64,000 nucleotides of DNA from Onchidella celtica (lineage: Eukaryota; Mollusca; Gastropoda; Systellommatophora; Onchidiidae), in the NCBI GenBank assembly GCA_963931925.1, contig OZ007571.1, positions 11,452,160 through 11,516,159 of the forward strand. The letters are read 5' to 3'. Below are positions 44,801 to 56,800 of this stretch, piece after piece; positions within the stretch are counted from its first letter, which is position 1, and each line of letters starts with the position of its first letter. Under the pieces are notes generated by a model, which saw nothing but the letters and a program-made list of their open reading frames with translations, was not told the origin of the DNA and searched no databases. The position numbers and the translations under genes are program-made.

Positions 44801-47800
44801 GGATGTCCTGGTGTATGTGCTGCTGGTCACGGGGGAGAGAGCTGTCATGAAGGTGCCGTTAGTGAACTGTTTGAATGTCTCTAGTGTGGGATTGAAGATG
44901 TTATCCATCAGCGTTCTTTAGCAATACATTACGCATGTCAACGTTTACGTCATGAAACATCATTTCATCTTCTGATAAATAAAAGACGATGTCTGTCTGC
45001 GCGTTTGTCAGTTACCTATTGATTGCTGACCTGTTGAGGGTGTCACCAGCATTTCTGAGGACGTTAAAGATAACCGTTATTATTGTTGTCATGTTCTATT
45101 TGTTACGTGCCACATATATACACGTCCTTTGCCGAGCAGCACCATGCTAGATTCAGTAATATTTTGTGTGTGTGTGTGTGTGCATGTTACTGTAGTTGTT
45201 TATGATGTTGTTGTGCATGTTCCTGTTGCCTTTTGTTTGTCACAGATGTGACGATGTTTGCTGTCCACAGCCATGAGAGTGGAATGAATGTGATCAGGTT
45301 AGAATTGATGGCTGGGCATTGGTGAGGGAAGGGGGGAGGGGGAATGCTGTGAGAATTCTGTGGATGCCAGGAGTACGTATCTTACATGCATGTGCCTTGA
45401 TGACGTTAATGTCGGTTGTCGGACGCCGCTAATGTTTCCTCAGACTCTGGCAAAGATGAATGGATGAGCTCTTTATCTGGTGGAATTATTGGTGCTGCAC
45501 TGCTTATCTTGGTCGGTCTTGGATGTCTTATCATTTGGAGGTAACTTTTTTCAGAATGATTATTAGATCATTTCTCATCCTAGCTGTTAATTCTGGTCTT
45601 ACTGCTCTTCTCCCTGGTCTGGTGAACTTTGTGCATTTGTGCAGAATAAACAGAAAATGATGACCTTGTTATGCCATTTTTAAAATCGCTTTCTACTTCA
45701 TGGGCAAGCCTCTTAATTTTCAAACACTCCAGTATCATCAAAGGTTAGAACTCGTGAGAGAATCTCGATATGTACATACATGCTGTTCCCCAAAGGACGG
45801 TATTTATTGCTTGACTGGACTTTGGAGGACAAAAATAATGATAAAAGCTTGTCAAGGGAGTGTTTGTCCAGTTGTCACTGTATAAATGCTAGTCTTTAAC
45901 TCTTGAACTGTCAGAACTTTCCCAGGAACCCGGAGATTCGCTCCAGCTGGCCATGACTTCAAGTCGCTTCCGGTCCACTTGAACAGGTTTTCTAGGACGA
46001 GCTTGGTTACGCACTGTTTCTGAGCCGTTGGCTGCCAGCGGTGGTGAGAGCCTGACAAGGAGGACGAGCCCCGTGCCAATTACGATAAATCTGCGTAGTT
46101 ACCCGACCTGAACTATTATAACATAATTTTTTTCTTCGTCTGACAGACGTGCAAGAAACCATGGATGTGACCATCCACAAATAAAGATCTTCAACACAAT
46201 TCGGCTGTCAGGAGATAATTTACCATTCCAATTTGTGAAATAATCTCAGCATGAGCAATTCGTAATCTGGCTAACGTATTACATGATTGCATTCCTAAAC
46301 TTAAATATCACAGTGCTGAAAAATATCCAAGAAAAATCATACTTTTTTGAAAGACTCATCAAAGTGTATCAGACACCACTTGAACAGACCTGAAGAAAGG
46401 GCTTCATTTAATCATCGAACCCGAGACTTCCGCGTGCTGCACGAGGACATAAAACTTTAAAGTAGCCTAATTAGGATGGGAGAATCGGTAATCCAGTTTC
46501 AGCTACAAAACACATGTCGGATCTGCCATGGAGTCCAGAACACATAAATTGTTTCTAAGTCTCGACCAGCCAGCCATGTTTCCTAATGGCCTGCTCACAT
46601 CGCAAGCACCATCCTTACATACATCCCAATTACTCTTTTCCCGAAAAGTTGGTAGGGTTACTGTTTGGGGGGAGGGGGGTCTACATCAGACCGCAGGAGG
46701 CGCGTTGTCCTTACCAGCGCATCTACTCAGGAATCATGCCATTTCTCTGAGCAAACGTGGAATCAGTCCAATGTAGAGTTGCTGGCAGAGATATCTTCAC
46801 TTCCTAATTCATATCGTTCTTTTTATTTTTCTGGCCGCATCTAAGATGGAGGAAGGTTAAGTCCAAGAGGGATGTTGCTTCCAGGCGTGGCACTGAGGGA
46901 GAATTAGATGAGGATACAGATAATCGACGTAAGAGGATTGCTGAGGAAGAAACAGGTCAGAGATAACGCTGAGTTTCTTCTGCTGTCATTGTTCTTGATA
47001 CTTTGCCTGTTCTGAATAAATAGATGACCACACTGTAAAACTCAGACATTTGTCGAAATTTGTTATAAATTTTAAAACTAATTATTTTCACTTTTTAAGA
47101 CCCAGTAATCTTATGTTTTCTGAAGATAAAGATAATTATATTTTCATTTTGCCCTTGGCTTTATTTCCAGCAGAAAGGAATGAACCAGCACTTCCCTTCT
47201 GTAAGGCAGGCCCCAGTTCTGCGGACAACTATAAAGGTTGTTCTTCTGACCAGGGAAAAACTGCCATTGCTGTGAAGGATCTGGGCCAGTTTTTGCACAG
47301 GTGTAGACCTGAGTACTTCAGGGACCAATTCCAGGTTGATCTCACTTTGCAAAATCATAGCTTTAATTCAGTATCAGCTTAGAATTCAGTGTTGGCGGTA
47401 ATGAAGTCCCACGTAATATTATTGGTCTCTGTGGGGATTTGAGAGACCGACATCGTGCTAGCTACGCCTAACTCTGATAGTCATGAGATTTTCTAGGGAG
47501 ACGTTTTTCTGTCTTCTTTCAGCCACGCTACGGAGACAATAATTAATTGAATGATAAGTTTTAACTCGCGAGCTGTGAATTACTGGGTCTGTGTACACTT
47601 TCTGAAACACTAAAACAACGGCTTCTGAAGTTTGGTCATACTGGCAAGATTACTGTTTAGTGCCGTACTAAGTGTTTTTTAACTCTCTCTCTCTCTATCT
47701 CTCTCTCTGTCTCTGTCTCTGTCTGTCTCTCTCTGTCTGTCTCTCTCTGAAATACTGTCTATCCAGAAATGTTAGATTTAGTAACACTTTGAGAAATGGG

Positions 47801-50800
47801 ACCCAATTCAGTTTCGTCTCGTGAACCCATTTATTTATTTAGATTATTTATTTATTATTTATTTATATCAATCACCCGGTTCAAGTGATCGTGTTGATCA
47901 AACTGAAGTTTTCTGTGGGGACAAAAGTTATTAAAATTTTTGGTGCAAAAATTTGATCATCAGCTGGCTCAAATTTGACTGTCAGTATTTCCAGCAAATG
48001 GTTTGAGAGTAGTTTCTCTCTATTCGTGTCTTGCGGACTGCCGACAATACTCTTGTATTAATGATAAAATCGTATGTTTACTTACTTTGTCCAGAGCGTT
48101 CCTGGTATCTGCAATGGGACAACAATGGACGCTGGTACTAGTGCAGTGAACAAGACCAAAAACCGATACAAAAACATCTGTACTTGTAAGTTATGGTGTA
48201 GTTTCATGATTGGCATGTCTGCGCATGTCTTTCTTTCCCTGTAGGCCTGCTGCTATAGAATAACACTTTTTTCCAAATTTGAACATTAAAAAAAATATAT
48301 TTAATATCTTGTTGTGTATGATGCTTGCAATCTTCTCCGCAGATGACCATTCACGTGTTCACTTGCTTTCAAATCCAGAGAAACATGAAGGAGATTATAT
48401 CAATGCATCCTATATTGAGGTGAGACCAAAAAAAGAAAATCCTGTGAAAAATGTTTTTTATGTCTTGATTTGTAGTTTGTCATACCTGAATTGACATACC
48501 TCAGAGTAATTCACCATTCGTATCAAGTTTACAAAAGGTGCACATGGGGTGAATGCCCTGATATGAAGATCAGTTATTTAATATCTTCATTGCTATGAGC
48601 CCCACAGCCCACCACTGTAACCGAAGTAGTGAGCAAGGTACACAACACAAGCTGACTATATTTCTCATGGTTGTACCTTACCAATACACCTTTCACCAAT
48701 GAGTATCAGCCTATCTCTGCTTTTCTTATGTCAATGAGGATGTTCATGGAACGCCCATTTTGATCTTTGTGACATGCACATACCCTTTGATTTCCTTCTT
48801 TTCATCGTAGCTGACACAGTAATTAATAATAATATAAAAACCAACACAAACTATGAATCACATTTTGAAGATCCTCACATTTTGTTACATTTCCTATTTG
48901 CAGGGGTACAAAAAGGAGGAGATATTCATTGCTTCACAAGGTAACCTGTGAACATCTGTTTAGCCGGGATTTTGTGAGATGGATAAATGACATGCATTGT
49001 CGCAAATAGTATCTTTCTCTTGGACATTGTGTGTGTTTATCCGTGTTTAAATGAAAAGATAAGCAAACTACCCATATGTTTTGTCAGAACTTGTCCTGCC
49101 CATACCAACTGCGTTCTGAATAGCTGGTCTTTATATTTCCTGTTTCCAGTCACTCGTCTTTATCTCAGTCCTTTTACAATCTTTCACAGTCCCCGTTGCA
49201 ATCCCGCACAGTCCCTTTGCAATCTCTCACAGTCCTTGTTACAATCTCTCACAGACCCCGTTACAATCTCCCACAGACCCCGTTACAATCTCTCACAGTC
49301 CCCGTTACATTCTCTCACAGTCCCCGTTGCCAAAATTCCTGAAAGTGCTCCCATGATTGGCTTTTGCTGAGATTGTGCCAGTGTGAAAAAACAGGGTAGA
49401 GAATGGAGGCCAGGGGTCAGAAGAGAAGGAGATCTCCATTTTTATGCCTCATTTATTAGTCATGACCATGGTTAACAAGAACCACAAAACCCACTAGAAA
49501 TGGGAAAGATCCACAAATGTGACAGCTGTAAGCTCTGTCAATCAAATGATACAATAAACAACAATTGTTTATGTTGAAAACTCAATCTAGTATAGGTGTA
49601 ATTGTGAAATCACAAAAATGGGTACCTTAAAGTCACCATTATTGTGACTTTCTAATTTTGAATATTTGATTCAGAGATCACTCAGATGGCTTCATCAATA
49701 GGTATAAAACTGTAGGTGTGTTGTTTCCTGAACTGAAATGCAGCTTAACATTTTGACCCAGTGCAGAAACTCCTAGGTGGTTTTATATCATTATATAATA
49801 ATTTGTCTACTAACATTAAAAATTTATATATGTACTTATTATTCGTATTATGTTTGTCTGCTGTCATGCATAGTACATCACAAGTATATTTTTCCACAGG
49901 ACCTAATCGGACTATGTTGGTGGACTTTGTCAGGATGCTGTGGGAACGAAAACCTGACAAAGTGGTGATGCTGACCAACCTAGTGGAGGAAGGAAAGGTG
50001 AGGTTGTCATTGTGCTCTCTAATGAACACAGGGCACTGGACCAAGCAAAGCAATGTTTGAGACACTATGAATGTTCTGGATGGTGAAAGGAACCAAATAC
50101 AATGTACTGTGAGGACAGTAAACTTGATCAGGTTGCAAGTACCAGGAATTATTAAAACCCGACTTGTACATAATGCCAGTGCGCAGTTCTTTAGAGAATA
50201 ATCAATTTTATGTTTGAAAAAAAAAAAAAAACTCTGAAAGTTGAGGGTATCCTATTGTTATTTATAAGCTGTCAGTCCTTGGTTATGATTTCATTCGATC
50301 AGCCTGCCTGATGCGTAGCCTGTGGCAACAGACGTGCAACAGTCTTAGTCGTCAGCCATGCTGGTCGTCCAAAGTTAGCGAAATAGTTCATTTATATATT
50401 TTTCAAAAATAATACGCTTCCCCACCCCACCCCTACCCCCGTTTTTTAATACCTCCACCCATCTTCATTTTTTTTTTCTTTAAAATGCGGAACTAATACC
50501 TGAGGTATGAAAGTTTTCCCATGGTGCACTCTTATTTAAGCTTAGGTTCACCACGGACCGACCGGTGTCTAGCCACGGTGCGAAAGTAATTTTTATGAAG
50601 ACAAGTACATTGGAATCACGCATTTTTTCTCAAAACACATTCGCTTTCATGCCATAAATTTCAATTCTGACAGGCAAAATGTGAGAGATACTGGCCAGAA
50701 GTAGACGCTGATAGATTTGGTGATATTGCAATGGAACTGGGGACAACTTACGTATTTGCTGACTATACCATTCGACAACTGACTCTGATGAAGGTCAGTA

Positions 50801-53800
50801 CTTTTCCCCTTCGTTATCTTTTTTCTCCGTTGAAGAAACACTTTTTTGGGGTAAAGAATAACTGCTGTAAAGAAGAATGAACGAGGACTGCTTTTTCTTT
50901 CCCCTTTTCATTCTTCTTACCTCACACCACAAATCTCACAGATCTGCTTGTCTGGATAGTTTTAACCCGATTAACTGTGATAGGCAACGCTAAACTTCCA
51001 GAATTGGTGAGGAAATTTAAGATATCAAAAGTTAGTTCTTAGTTGATTAATTTCATAAAAAATTTGGATATTTGGCTCACTTGATCCTCCCTTGAGGAAA
51101 CTGCCCTTGTGTGGTGTTTCGTACATGTATTTTATGACAAATGTACTCAAGTTAAGTTTTATGGATTTAGCTTAGCATAAAATAGGCAATATCTCAAAAA
51201 TATATAATATTGTATTTATTGTAATACACTTTTTAATTTGCAAGCATGGAGTCAGTATATGTTTTTCTGAAGTCATGCTACACATATAAACGGCTGTAAA
51301 ATTCTAAGGAATTTGCCACAAGCAGACCCTGAAATAATGTATGCTTTGAAATGTTATTTTCTATTAGAAAGATGAACCAGCCCACAGCCTGACCCAGTTC
51401 CACTTCACCTCCTGGCCAGACAAAGATGTTCCCGATTCTCCCTGGCCACTAGTAGATTTTGAACAACGAGTTGCCACACAGCCAACCACCAAACCTATCG
51501 TGGTTCACTGCAGGTTAGTTAACTAGTTAGTTTGTCCGCAAAGCACAAAGGCTTCGTATATCAGGCTTCACTACTTATCTGATGTTACCTGTTTCATTCA
51601 TATTAGTTAATTTAGGAAGAGTTCCATACGTCTCGACTACTTTGAGTATCCCGGTCCCTAATCTTAAACCTTTCCCTAACCCTACAATCCAGGTTACTTA
51701 ATCCACGCTCTAAACCTATTCATAACCTAGTGCTTATCCCTGAAGTTAAACTTATTCTTATCCCTAACCCTACTGGTAGTGTAGAACAATGTACATGTGC
51801 TGCCTTCATCTTTCATGTCATATTACATGTGCACTAACTGCAATGTTTAAATATTTTAAAAAATGTAAAACTTCATGCCATAACATTTTCTGGAAGCAAT
51901 TTTACCTAAAAAAACAAATGAAACCTTCATAACAACACAGGAAAATGAGATATGGTAGACATATGTCATACAAAACACACGTCAAACACAATGCCTACTG
52001 GTAAGACCAGAGGGAAAATTAAACAGAATAGATTTTATAGTTTTCTTTTGAGCTTTTATTTATATCTAACTTTGAGATTGAAAAAAAAAATTCATGCTAT
52101 AATAAGTCTAAGCACCTGTATTTGCTTTTTAAATAACTTGTTATCTCATTTGATAAAAAATAAGGTAGATTTGACGTAAATGAATATATTTTAATGCGAA
52201 GTTATTGAAATGAAGTGCAACATTTTCTCTGCGTTTTTCCTAGTGCTGGTATTGGACGAACTGGAACCTTCATTGCCTTACGTAATGTGATGAGAGAAGC
52301 AGAGGATACAGGCACTGTGGATTTTTACTCCACACTCGTGAATCTCAGAAAAGACAGAATGAATATGATCCAAACTCTGGTGGGTTCTCTAAGTTAATCT
52401 CTTTCCTTCTGTCCACCCTGGCGGATACTGTGTGCCTTGAACGTTATGATATTTGCCATGTCATCATAGTTTGAATACATGAAATAAGTAGTTAATGATG
52501 ATGATTGTTATATTCACAACAAGTTTACAAAGAGATAGTAACTCTCTATCGATCTGGCGTTTCATTAATTTTTTCAAATAGATTCAAAGCATCACTTTAA
52601 AGATGTCAAAATACAACAGAATGGACGTAGTTAAAATAGGCATGCATACATTTCAGCTCTGTTTTGATTTGTCTTCAAAATCCAGGATAATGGTTATAAT
52701 TATGATGTCTTTAACAGTACATTTTTAATATCTCTATTAAACATGTCTTTACTGTCTGCTTGTTCATAATTTTACATTAGCTGAAATCAAAAGGATAAAA
52801 CTAAAAGCAGAACGAAACAAAAATAAATAGACAAATAAGCGAATTAATGAATAAACAAATAGGTAAATAAATAAATGAAAAAAAATAAACATGACCTGAT
52901 CATATTCAACACGCAAGACCTTAGGTCTCTTGTTTACTGTTGCTTTTGTTGTTGTTGTTGTTGTTCCAGTGCTGCACAAGAAATCCTGCTTACTCAAATG
53001 GATAATATAATTATTGAACGTGTTATGCATACACATTATGATATTGGCAGTCTAAGATATGTTTATTTTCTTCGAAAATGCTGAGAACATTCCCAGAAGT
53101 TTGGTTGTTCTTACTTTCTTTTAAGCATGAGGTGATATATCCATTATTTAAAACTCTTCGGTTACCCTGTTTTGTCAATCTTCAATTATACTATATCTGT
53201 GATAAAGTGACTCGTAACAGATTATTGCAGAACTCTATCATTTTCTCATTTATCTGTATTGCCCTTGGATTATTCTGTAGGAACAATACATCTTTCTGCA
53301 TAAAGCTGCCCATGTGGCGATGGTGTGCCTGGGTACAACAGTGTCGGCCAGCAACATTGCACGCAGACTGGATCTGCTGAAAACAATAACACCAACTGGC
53401 CAGACTAACATGAAACGAGAGTATGAAGTATGTATGAATTTAAGTTTGGCTGTGTTTATCTGGCCCACAGTGTTTTATCAGTGAATCAAAATTTCAAGAA
53501 AATATTGAATTCTGTGTTTCAAACATTTTTGTTGGTTTGTACTAATGAGCTGAAATCAGGAACTGCCTTTGGGGCGTGCTAGTGTTTCACATCTAGGATT
53601 ACCACATAAAACTGGCTACTTCAGCCTGTGGGAAGCTGAAACTCAGGGAGGCTGATTTCTCTCTGTAAAAAGTTTGTATTGGCTACTTTTCCATTATCTG
53701 AGTACTTGCTGGATTTCCTTCTAAAAGAGTTAGAATGACAAGAACATTCCACGTGTCAAATGCGTTTATCTATAACAAGTTTTTGAGAGCATCCGGGCGG

Positions 53801-56800
53801 AGAAATGAGTGGCGAACCATGATCGTCGATATCTGTTCCAGATCCGGCACTTGAAGAAGAAGAAGAAGTTCGTTAGCTGAATTTCTGTATCCTAGACATA
53901 GAGATTACATTATCACTAGTAGTATTATTATTTCCATGATCTGTGCTAATGTTGGTGTTGGTACCATTTCAGTGCATAAAACCAGTGGGAAGAAATGAGA
54001 CATGTATTTTCATGTAGCAGTGCTTTTGAAAAATATGTGCTTTGAATATATTATAAACCAGGAGAAGGAGGTTTGGAAAGAGACGTACAGTAGATCTTTT
54101 GCAGATTTCATATTTATTGTTTCAGCACAACATGGAAGGTTTTAATTCTATCCATCGGTATACAGCTTGGTCCATTTTTCCCCCCCTACTCTCAGCACAG
54201 ATTTACTTACTGTTGACAAACTATTGAGTTACACTCCTTGAGTGCAGATAAATTAAATAATTTTATGAACTTTGATCAACTTTTGTATTGTTCAGGCAGT
54301 AAGCGCTGTGTGTGCTGAAGAAGAAGAACTTGCTCTAGGTGATGATGGAGATGACGACAATGAAAATATTTATCAGAACAACCAGTTAGCAACAAACAGG
54401 CTAAAAAACAGGGTCAACAATATTCTGCCAAGTGAGTTAAATCAATCTTATTGATTCTGGCTTAGCGGGTATGTCAGTCACCAATTTGCTGTACCTTTTG
54501 TCAATAATACGGCATCCATGTTGTGGTGGCCAACTTGTATTCTTTAAAAGAATATATCCCAATGTATACATCAGGTGAGTTGGTTTTTCCATATTGGGTA
54601 CATGAAGATGAAATAATTGAAAACAACAAAGTAGAAAGACTTTCAGTTTGTAGTTTGAAGAAAAAAGGATAATTAAAGGACACATTCGGTGTAAGGGAAA
54701 GTTAATTGGTATGGTGTTGTCAGATGTCTTGAATGATCCAAAATAAGAAACGCTAAAATAATAATAATAATAATGTATAGCATTTATATAGCGCATATCC
54801 ATTTAAAATGCTCGATGCGCTTTTCAGAAACAACGTGTCAACCACAGAGCAGAATGGAGCGCCTGCGAAGCGCTCAACACACGGCAATGCTTCTTTCTCT
54901 CTCTCTATCTCTCTCTATCTCAGAGCAAATTGTAACGCAGCCTGTTAGGCGCAGTTCACAACTCACAACAGTTCACAACTCACAGCAGTTCACAACACAC
55001 AACTCAAATAATATTTGAATATTTATTAATAACAATATATATTTAATCATGAATCATAAATTTTGTTGTTGCTGGCTGGGGGGGGGGGGGGGGGGGTATG
55101 ATATGGATAAATTTTAATCTATTAATTTCAATTTTCAATTTTGCCCGGGCAGCGGCCTTTCGGCCTGCTCTTTACGATTTCCAACTGCCAAGGTATCTTT
55201 AACGTGCGCAACGTGCACACGAGTCCTCCGAATTTTTTCCTCCTTATCCGAGAAGACTAGGTACTCGATCCTACCCCCCAATAGGACCAGGGACTTGAAA
55301 ATATGAGAAAAATCCAATTTCCAACATGCCTGCACTGCCCGGGTTTTGAACCCGGGACCCTTGGCATGAAAGGCAAGCACCTTGCCTCTAGACCACCTTG
55401 TCTAGTTTATTATCCTGTTGCCAGGAAATTTGTTGTCACAGCAACAGTAACAGTACGACAGTCTATCTAAGGCCTACATGTCTTTAACTCATACTGCACA
55501 CACACACATTGTTCACACAATACCAGCAAATAAGAACATTATCCACACACATGCACTGTCAGAACAATCTATTAGGAAAACTAATAACAGCATACTACAT
55601 CAGGAAACACTACTGGTTCGAACTGCGGATGGCAAAAAAAGATCGTCGATAGCGCCTTCTGTTTGTTTTTAATCACATTATTCGTCCACTTCTTTGGGAA
55701 TCAACTATCAGATGGAACAAAGGGTGGGAGCAATCATTTAGAATTGATTTTAGATTCTGTTTGCACGAATGCACAAATAACTCATCAAAATTCACGTATT
55801 CACTGTCAGATAGCAAGCTTTTTTGATAATAGAGTTGTTAATTTTGTTCTTATTGTGCATTCTCCTTTGCATTTCCTTCCCAGGCTGTAATACAAAATAG
55901 AATGACACTTTGGATAGTTGACTTATAAAGCATCTGGTAAACCACTGTAAAGTATTTAAATGAGTGTCTTCATCGAGTGGGCCAGAAATCAATCCTTGTA
56001 CGGTGGTGTCATCTGCAAACTATATAGAAAAAGTGAAATTTATTCTAACATCTTAGTCCTCTTGGTTTCATCGTGAGCAACCAGTCGCTTGTGCTTACAA
56101 GTAATCATTTTCACTTTCTTCTACAACAGACACAAACTGCTATTGCTAAATAAAATGTTATGTATTTATTTGTTCTGCAGAGGAGGACTATAGGCCTCAC
56201 CTCATGCACAATCACAAAACTGCAGGGGACTATATAAATGCAGTGCTAGTGCCAGTAAGTTTGTTTGCTGTCCAGTATAAGCAAATATATGTACGAAAAT
56301 GCATCGTTAAATTAGTTTCTGTAGAAAAAAGAACGGCTGCATTATGTTTCATTTATAGTCCTCATTTTCCTGAAACACATGGACTTATAATGTTAAACGC
56401 AGCAATGTGAGAAATCGAAGCTCAGGATTGTTTTTCTTTTAATTCTTAATTCTCAGCACAATAGGATTATTAGGTGGCATAACAAATGAACCAACGTCGG
56501 TGGATATGATTTTGACAAAGGAAACCATCATCCTTTCATATATATTGTTTGAAAAAAGAAATGACAAAACCATTTTTTTTTTTAAATGTCCTTTTAATAA
56601 GAGTATGCTTGGTGAACTTTCTTTTACTTTTCTGATCCAAACGTCATGTGAGATTTAACCCATCGGTCTGTGTACTCCGAAGTCAAAATAGTCGTCACAG
56701 TGTCCAGTGAATTCATTTTGACATCTTGAGTTTAATTATGATTAAAATGACAGATATTTAATGATCCACTAAGTGACATGATGAATGGAGTATATGATCG

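Larger units (their letters stand above)
38806..44852 (+). other. Ectodomain of gene 2: signal peptide, EGF-like, two FTP-like domains, EGF-like
   Basis: Exon 1 encodes a hydrophobic leader (MYLKLLFLVQAMTLVFFVRI). Exon 2 holds CQDPGWFGETCQYKCHC and CISGWFGPACQY, cysteine-rich EGF-like. Exons 3-4 form a diverged galactose-binding-like domain ending LCSVYISG. Exons 5-6 form a clearer fucolectin-type domain (NVALKQNATQSSDY, then KAVDGR, RLKGFTLTGFDER and ending LTLCEVEIYG). Exon 7 is another cysteine-rich EGF-like module (CGVGFYGRECEKKCNCHG). The exon 7 donor (GTGCCG) is weak. Sugar binding is possible from the family but not shown by any single residue here. Confidence 0.85.

Noticed and set aside
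51650..51780. Telomere-like CCCTAACCCTA phrases
   Set aside because: Only isolated short matches, with no array; not an interstitial telomere.
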